From Hevea brasiliensis (Eukaryota; Streptophyta; Magnoliopsida; Malpighiales; Euphorbiaceae), in NCBI RefSeq assembly GCF_030052815.1, contig NC_079500.1, positions 5,044,298 through 5,108,297 on the forward strand: a stretch of DNA of 64,000 bases, written 5' to 3'. Of the stretch, positions 56,790 to 64,000 are shown piece by piece (position 1 is the first letter of the stretch; every line of letters starts with the position of its first letter). The notes below the pieces were generated by a model. The model was not told the DNA's origin, searched no databases, and saw only the letters and a program-made list of their open reading frames with translations. Position numbers and translations under genes: made by a program.

Positions 56790-58947
56790 GTTGTTTTAAA
56801 TTTTGTTTTTCTTGAAGTTTTATTGAATAGCTATTACATTAGTCTTCTTTAATTTTCATTACACTTATTGCCCTTTTGTACATATTTGACCATACTCTGT
56901 ATATATTTCAATACTTCTACTACTGGTTGTACATTTCCCTTGCCAATTCCTATGCAGCAGCTTTTGTATACACTGCACAGGCTATGAATTTCCTCATGCA
57001 ACTGTTTTGCACAGCCTGTGCAACCCTTTTCACTACTTATGCAAAGATCGCATGTGTTGTATTCCCTTATGCAACTGTCCTACATAGCCTATGCAACATA
57101 TATTGCCTCTTATGCAGACCGCACGCTTATGCACCTTACTTATGCACATGTCTCGCATGACTCTTAACTCGCATGACCTATGCGTTCTTATGCATCCCTT
57201 TATCTTGAATTCTCATCTGCTACATACCTGTAACACTTTCTTCTTGCTCTTAATCTTTACAATTCCTGTAATTACTATTTGCTTTGACTTTTGCTAATAC
57301 ATTGCTTGACACATTGAGCACAATGTCCAATTTTGAGTTTGGGGGTGCACATTCTGATATTTGCTTAATTTTTGCTTCATTTTTCACATTTTGAGTATAA
57401 GAGCATCTCATCCCATTTCATTTACATATATTGTAAATATTTTACATATACATCCATACATACATATTCATTACACATTTACACACACATTATACATCAC
57501 TTAGAAATTGTACAAATTGCATACAAATAGACTCCTTCCACTTAGTTAATGCATTACTCATTTTAGGAATCATGCATCATGCATTAAAATCTTTTGCCAA
57601 ATCCCTTGAGTATTGAAAATGTGCCTATGAGAGTGATTTGACTCACCCTTTAGTTGGGTTTGTGGATTGAAAGTTTCCTAAAAGGTGCAAGGTTTTGAAG
57701 TGTCTATCCCTTGCCTATATCTTCTTAGCCAAAAAGCCACCCAACTAGTCATTTGGAGGTGGAAGTGTTTAGAGGGAGTTATTGGATATAAGGTAGTCAA
57801 ATGATGTCTCACCAATCCTAGAACAAATTTTCTAAACCTTTCAAGGCGAAATACCAGCTTATACTTGAAAAGAGAGATGATTAGGCATTCTTTGATTTAA
57901 ACCTTCTTATTTTAAACCTTTGGCCTTTTTCCTAATTAAAATTAACCCTTGCAAACCCCTTTGAACCTTTTTATTCCTAATTTTTCTTGAAACCCTTATT
58001 GCTACCTAGCCAATGAACCAAACACTCCAACCCTTTTCATGAGGATAATTATTCATAATATTAGGTACATAAAAAAAATAATAAATAAAAAAATAAATAA
58101 ATAAAAAAAAGAAAAAAAATACAATAAAAGGGAGAAGAAGTGCTTGTCATCTTGTAAAAGTGCTAGTATATGTGCTTTTCACTATTGCCATTCAAAATGA
58201 AAGAAATCTACCCAAAGTATTAAAAGAAATGAGTTTGGGGGTGGCATTTTTTTTTTTTAGGGACAATTATCAAAAGAAAATGCAAAATACAAGTTAAAGT
58301 ATCAAAATGTCCCTCCATTTTTATGTGTTTTGTAAACTATGCTAGCACTTGACAATCCTCATTGTGTATTTCTCTCTCCCATATAAAAAAGAGAAAAAAA
58401 AAAATATATATATATATAATAAAGTGTACCTTATGTTTCAAAATTGCAACATATTCTCATGCTTTGAATACTTTTTACCCATTCTTCTTCTTAGCCTCAT
58501 TTTGAACCCCATGGCCCCATTACATCCCTAAAAAGACCTTTGATCTCTTGAAAGTACTTGCTACATTAGTGGAGATAGGAGTGGGGAATTTGCCTATGGG
58601 ATTGGAAAACTATTCATTCATTCATTCAATTCCATCATTCCATATAGAGACACTTTGACTATTGATTGTTCTAGAATTCCTTTTGAGCATGACCCTCTCT
58701 TTTGATTGGTTGGTTTGGAGATTTTGAATGATAATTGACTTGATGGCTAAGCGGTGAAAGCTTGGATAAGCATTAAATTCTTTGCATTTTGAAGGATGGG
58801 TATATGGATTGCTGGTATGGCTGAAGGTGTGTTAAGTTACTTCAATTGGTAATTTTCATAACTCTTTGGATAAGGCACCCCTAAAAACTTTGCACCACAT
58901 TTTAAAGTTTGCTTGAGGACAAGCAAAAGCTTGAGTTTGGGGGTATT
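56790..58947 (+). other. Athila 3' untranslated region
   Basis: No coding sequence. It contains TGCAT/ATGCA-rich DNA at 56950-57195, an A-rich (AATA)n tract near 58068-58130, a short (TA)n at 58404-58417 and two extra copies of the polypurine motif (57333-57346 and 58229-58242). Confidence 0.7.
58931..58947 (+). other. Athila polypurine tract
   Basis: TTGAGTTTGGGGGTATT abuts the 3' LTR. The GTTTGGGGGTATT form is usual for Athila plus-strand priming. Confidence 0.75.
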
Positions 58948-60531
58948 TGATGCATATATTTTGCATAGTCATTTAGGTCTAATTTTATAGCCATTTTATT
59001 CTATTATTAGTTATCTTTAGCTAATTTCATTAGTAAATTAGTTAGTTTTTCATAGTTGTCAATTTTGCATTAATTTATAATTTTTACTTTGTTTTGTAGG
59101 AAAAATGGTGTTTTTGAAGGACTGAAGAGAATTTTGCCATTGAGGAGTGTCTCCTACCAAAAGATGTCAAAACAGGTTTTCAAGTGAAATATGCATTGAC
59201 CAAATCAGGCATAACTTGCCGCATAAGCTATGCAGACTGCATAAGGAGAAAGATCATCGTTCCGAACCAGCGAAATGTGCATAAGGAGGCTGCATAGCTT
59301 ATGCACATTCTCGCCTCCCTTATGCACCTTCACGGGATTGTGCATAACCTATGTACCAAGTCATGCAACATAAGTGACCTAACCAGCCGAATCGCATAAG
59401 GGATCGCATAACTTATGCAAATCCATGAAGAGTTCATTAATGAGTCAAGGAGATTCCTCAAATAATTCCTTCTAGAACATACCATTTTAGGGCTCCATGT
59501 CAGAAAATGCTATAAATAGTCTCATTTTCCCATTTTAAAGGGAGACAAGGAGCAAAGAAGAAAAGGAGGGGGCCGAGCAGAATTTGAAGAGTCACCTTCA
59601 CCTTCCACACCATTTTCAACCAAGATTTGCATTTCTTTCTTCCCTTATATTTTTCTACATTTCTAGTGTTTAATTTCTTACTTCTTAGCTTAGATTAAAG
59701 CTTTATTTCCATTTGAACTCATCATATCTTGTAAGCATAATGGATAGTGAGTAGTTTAAATTTGATTCAGTATTAATTGTTTTAATATTTTAGATATTTT
59801 GTGTATCTTTATTGGGTAATACATATTTTGTGTTATTAATGAGTTTTATTAATTTCTTGTATGCTTAATGACATGCTTAGTGTAGGATCACATTAAGTGA
59901 TGTTCTTAATCCATGGTTGAAGAAACGAAAGGAGAAGGCACTGTGATATATAATAAAGAAATTGTAATTAAATAAATTAGACATAGAAATATGCTAATGA
60001 TTAAGAGGATTCACAGATTAATTAAAGAACTTAATGGGTCTTAATTAATTCTAACTCCACGAAAGTAGGATTAGTTTGATTAAGGCACTCTTTGTCTCAC
60101 TCGAAAGGGAATTCAAAGGATTTAAGAATTAATCTCCTTAAAACCCATTAGTTTCATAAGATTGGATAACCAATTTAAAATCCCAAAATAGCTCGAATAT
60201 GAAATCCCGAACTCCGGAATCACCTTTTTTACCATTGTTAATTTTCAATTGAATTTAATTGCTTGCCATTTTCAATATTGCCATATTTGAACTCGCTTAT
60301 TTCAATTTGATGCAATTTTAGTTTAACGCAATACATTGTTAAATAGAATATTGATTTTGCACATATAGATTTTACGCTCCATTACTCATCAATTCACTTC
60401 TTTAATTTCATAGATACTTCGATTTAGTCAACTTTTATATCGAAAATTCAATCATTAACACAACTCCTCGTGGGATCGATATTTTTCTATACTACTTGTA
60501 CGACCCGTGCACTTGCGGTAGGGACGCATCA
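58948..60531 (+). repeat. Athila 3' LTR (1584 bp)
   Basis: Same ends as the 5' LTR and near-identical over 59020-59150 and 60030-60531. It has many small deletions at 59150-59640 and a dense block of G-to-T and C-to-A differences at about 59758-60020. The TATA box is at 59510-59519. Confidence 0.95.
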
Positions 60532-60536
60532 ATACA
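60532..60536. other. Target site duplication of Athila, right (ATACA)
   Basis: ATACA directly follows the GCATCA end of the 3' LTR and equals 45971-45975. Confidence 0.93.
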
Positions 60537-60572
60537 TTTACTAATTAATCTGATTATTTCTGCAATTGATTT

Positions 60573-63500
60573 TTGATAATAAGGAGCACAGAACAACCAC
60601 CACCATCCAATATTATTGCAAGTATACTTGATCGCAATAGGTTGACAGGACCTAATCTCTCTGATTGGCTAAGAAATTTGAAACTTGTCCTAAACCTTGA
60701 ACATATAGGATATGTTCTAGATTCAAATGATCTTGGTCCCTTACCTCCAGAGGCCACTCAAGAGGAATATGAAACTTTGGACAAGTGGAAGGAGCATGAT
60801 ATGAGAGCTAAGTGTTACATGCTTGCTTCCATGAGTAATGAATTACAGAAGCAACATGATAACATGCAGAGTGCGAGTGAGATCCTCCTTCACCTACAAA
60901 AGTTGTATGGTGAGCACAGTAGGAATGCTAGGTATGAGATATCTAGGCAACTGTTCTGCATGAGGATTTCTGAGGGGCAGAATGTTAGGGATCATGTCCG
61001 CAAGATGATTCAGCTGATTGAGCAGTTGGAACATCTTGACTTCAACATGGATTTCCTACTACAGACGGATTTGATCCTTCAGTCCCTTCCTGAGTCTTTT
61101 GGGAATTTTATAACAAATTTTCATATGACTAAACAGGAATGCACCTTAGCTAGTTTACTCAATATGCTGGTTATTGCCCAAAAGAATATGTAGGGCAATA
61201 AAGGAAAAGAGGTTGCTTTGATTGCATCTTCTTCTGCTGGAAAGTCCAACAAGAAGAAGGGCAATAAGAAAAAGAAATCTCAGATTCCTGGTCCTTCTAA
61301 GAAAATAGCTAAACAGAAAAGGAAGACTAAAGCTGATGGAGGCAAAGGAAAGTGTTTCCACTGCCAAAAGGATGGGCACTGGAAAAGGAACTGCCCAGAG
61401 TATCTTGCTTCTCCGAAGGACAAGAAGGATACACTTTCGGAAGGTATGTCCATATCTTATTATTTAGATTCTGATGATACTCATAGTTCATCTACAGCTT
61501 GGGTTTAAGATACTGGTGCCAGTTCTCACATTTCTAATGATATGCAGGAACTAGCAAATAGTAGCAGCTTGCGTTCTCAAGATATTAGAGTCCGGATTGG
61601 CAATGGCTCAAATGTTGAAGCTTTAGCCATAGGATCTAAATCTTTTTACATGTTTGGACATGTTTTGTGTTTGGATAATATTTTATGTGTACCTGATGCT
61701 TTTAAGAACATCATTTCTATATCTAGTTTGACTAGAAATGGCTATGAATTTCAGTTCACAGATGATGTTTGCAATATTTATTTTGGAAATAAATATGTTG
61801 GTTCAGGTTATATGAATGATGGTCTTTATTATTTGGATAATAATGACAAACACAAATTGAATGCAAGTGATCTAAAAGAATGCAATGCCATGGTGAAAAC
61901 CAACTCAAGTTTAAAATATATTTGGCACTTAAGGTTATGTCATGTTGCAGAAGATAGGATTGCAAAACTGGAGAAAATGGGGATTCTATCCTCATTGGGC
62001 TCTGAGCCTACTCCAATTTGTGAATCTTGCCTTCAGGGCAAAATGACTAGATCACCCTTTGTTGGACAAGGGCTAAGAGCTGAAAATATTTTGGAGCTAA
62101 TACATAGTGATATATGTGGTCCATTTAAAGAAATGGCTAGAGAGGGCTTTCATTATTTTATTACCTTTACTGATGATAAATCAAGATTTGGGTATTTGTA
62201 TTTGATGAAATACAAACATGAATCCTTTAAAAAGTTTAAAGAATTTAAATCTAAAGTAGAAAATCAAACAGGAAAGAGTATTAAAGCTCTTCGATCAGAT
62301 CGTGGAGGTGAATATTTGAGTACTGAATTTGATGAATACTTGAGAGAGCATGGCATTGTTTCTCAACTGACTCCTCCAGGAATACCACAGCTGAATGGTG
62401 TATCTGAAAAGAGAAATCATACCCTATTGGATATGGTACGTAGTATGATGAGCTATACTGATATGCCAATCTTCTTTTGGGGATTTGCATTAGAATCAGC
62501 TTTGTATATTCTGAATAGGATTCCATCAAAATCAGTTTCTTCCACACCTTATGAGATATGGCATGAAAGAAAACCAAGTCTTAAGCATGTTAAGATTTGG
62601 GGTTGTCCAGCTTATATAAAAAAGCTGAACACTGATAAATTGGAGACCAGATCAGAAAAAGGTCGATTTGTTGGATATCCAAAAGATAGTTTTGGATATT
62701 ATTTTTATTTGCCTACTTCACAAAAGGTTGTGATAAGTAGAGATGCCACATTTCTTGAACAACAGTTTGTTCAAGAAGGAGGCAAAGAAAGGCAAATAGA
62801 GTTAGAATTGGAGAATTCTGACCAACCAACAGATCAGATGGATATAGATCCATCTAGTCAACCTATACCCATTGATAAAACATCTACAGTTGTTCCTCGT
62901 AGAATAACCAGGGTATCTCACCCACCAGTGAGATATGGTTTTCTTCATGAAGAAGAACAAGAGTTGTCTATCATGAAGAAGTAGATCATGGAGATGATCC
63001 ACTTACCTATGAAGAAGCTATATATCCACTTACCTATGAAGAAGCTATATCAGATATAGACTCTTCAAAATGGATTGATGCTATGAAATCCGAGATTGAT
63101 TCCATGTATAAGAATCAAGTTTGGGATCTTATTGACCCACCTGAAGGTATTGTACCTATAGGGAACAAATGGGTTTTCAAGAAGAAAATTAGTTCTGATG
63201 GAAAGGTAGAGACCTATAAGGCAAGGCTAGTAGCGAAAGGGTTTCGCCAAAGGCAAGGAGTCGACTATGAGGAGACTTTCTCACCTGTTGCTATGCTTAA
63301 ATCAATTAGGATTTTATTAGCAATAGCTGCATACTATGATTATGAGATTTGGCAGATGGATGTCAAAGCAGCTTTTCTCAATGGATACATTGAAGAAAAC
63401 ATTTTCATGAAACAACCTAGGGGTTTTGAATCCCAAGATGGTTCCAAGGTATGCAAACTAAAGCAATCCATTTATGGGTTGAAACAAGCTTCGAGGAGTT

Positions 63501-64000
63501 GGAACATCCGTTTTGATGAAACCATTAAATCCTTTGGTTTTATAAAAAATGAAGATGAGCCATGTGTATATAAGAAGGTTAGTGACAGTGCTATCACTTT
63601 CCTTGTCTTATATATGGATGACATACTATTGATGGGTAATGACACAGGTATGTTGACAACTATAAAGGTATGGTTGTCAAATACATTCTCCATGAAAGAC
63701 TTAGGGGAGGCAACCTATATTCTTGGGATTTGCATATATAGAGATAGAGTGAAAAGAATAATTGATTTATCTCAAAGTCTATCCTTGGAAAAGGTGTTAA
63801 AGAGGTTTAACATGCTTGATTCCAAGAGAGGATTATTACTAGTGAGACATGGTATCCACCTTTCTAAAGAGATGTCTTCAAAGACACCTGAAGAAAGAAA
63901 TAAGATGGTCAGGATTCCATATGCTTCGGCTATTGGAAGTTTAATGTATGCAATGTTTTGTACTAGGCCGGATATCGCATATGCTGTTAGTTTGACTAGC
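60573..64000 (+). pseudogene. Angela/Tork-like copia gag-pol polyprotein, cut by the window end
   Basis: The polyprotein frame starts after a TGA at 60567-60569 with no ATG, so the true start is lost. Gag has TGPNLSDWLRNLKLVL and the zinc knuckle CFHCQKDGHWKRNC (near 61353). In-frame stops TAG 61191-61193 and TAA 61506-61508 interrupt it; the second directly precedes the protease DTGASSHIS. Integrase follows: HLRLCH..CESCLQGK finger, then HSDICGPF, RSDRGGEY and NGVSEKRNHTLLDMVRSMM. A shift near 62965 moves the reverse transcriptase to another frame, with KARLVAKGFRQRQGVDYEET, QMDVKAAFLNG, KQSIYGLKQAS and catalytic YMDD at 63611-63622. The frame is open to 64000; RNase H lies outside. The order PR-INT-RT is that of Ty1/copia, and the integrase wording fits Angela. 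Confidence 0.9.
62999..63050. repeat. 27-bp tandem duplication in Angela pol
   Basis: CCACTTACCTATGAAGAAGC plus TATAT occurs at 62999 and again at 63026. The unit keeps the frame, adding nine residues just before the reverse transcriptase. Confidence 0.9.

Larger units (their letters stand above)
45976..60531 (+). mobile_element. Full-length Athila-lineage Ty3/gypsy retrotransposon (14.6 kb)
   Basis: Both LTRs begin TGATGC and end GCATCA and are flanked by ATACA duplications. Order inside: 5' LTR, tRNA-Asp primer site, gag, protease, reverse transcriptase, RNase H, integrase, a 73-bp repeat array, an env-like ORF with the ATHILA domain, a long 3' untranslated region, polypurine tract and 3' LTR. 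The coding parts carry several frameshifts and stops, so this copy is defective, but the parts are otherwise well kept and the LTRs are still close. It is inserted in the leader of an Angela-type copia element. Confidence 0.95.

Overview
This is nuclear DNA of a flowering plant, almost certainly a eudicot. The evidence is AT-rich intergenic DNA, short GT/AG introns, plant-only gene families (an SGS3 gene and a plant GATA factor of the GATA26/27 type) and plant lineages of LTR retrotransposons (Athila, Angela/Tork, Tat/Ogre-like, Tekay/Del-like) plus an En/Spm (CACTA) transposon. A woody Malpighiales or Euphorbiaceae host is only a weak guess. No bacterial, organellar, tRNA or rRNA sequence was recognised.

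Layout: (1) 1-6734 is old retrotransposon debris. The 3' part of a Tat/Ogre-like LTR is followed by its tRNA-Arg-type primer site, then comes a leader and LTR of a second element facing the other way. (2) 6735-10802 is AT-rich DNA with microsatellites. (3) 10803-24542 holds three host genes, all on the minus strand: PYM (exon-junction-complex recycling factor, 4 exons), a GOST/TMEM87-like seven-helix Golgi protein (5 exons) and a short GATA zinc-finger factor (3 exons). All coding exons were rebuilt from splice sites and keep frame. (4) 24543-37110 is intergenic: MITE-like copies, a ~155-bp minisatellite, and a 5.08-kb CACTA transposon (28210-33287) bounded by CACT termini and a 3-bp ATT target duplication. 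(5) 37111-40568 (+) is a complete five-exon SGS3 gene (612 aa), the dsRNA-binding partner of RDR6 in RNA silencing. (6) 41400-42268 has small unassigned or broken coding fragments. (7) 42269-64000 is a nested pair. An Angela-type Ty1/copia element (LTR, primer site and leader at 42269-45970, gag-pol at 60537-64000 and past the window edge) is split by a full-length 14.6-kb Athila Ty3/gypsy element (45976-60531), with both LTRs and an exact ATACA target duplication.

PYM and SGS3 both act on RNA (translation-coupled EJC removal; tasiRNA and transgene silencing), but nothing suggests they work as a unit; this is ordinary eukaryotic gene order. The strongest unusual signals are in the Athila element. 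One is a ten-copy, 73-bp-periodic array of palindromic TGCATAAG-type repeats between integrase and the env-like ORF. Another is a ~260-bp block in the 3' LTR whose differences from the 5' LTR are nearly all G-to-T or C-to-A. A third is the repeated polypurine-like motif TTGAGTTTGGGGGT. I found no convincing unknown protein system.
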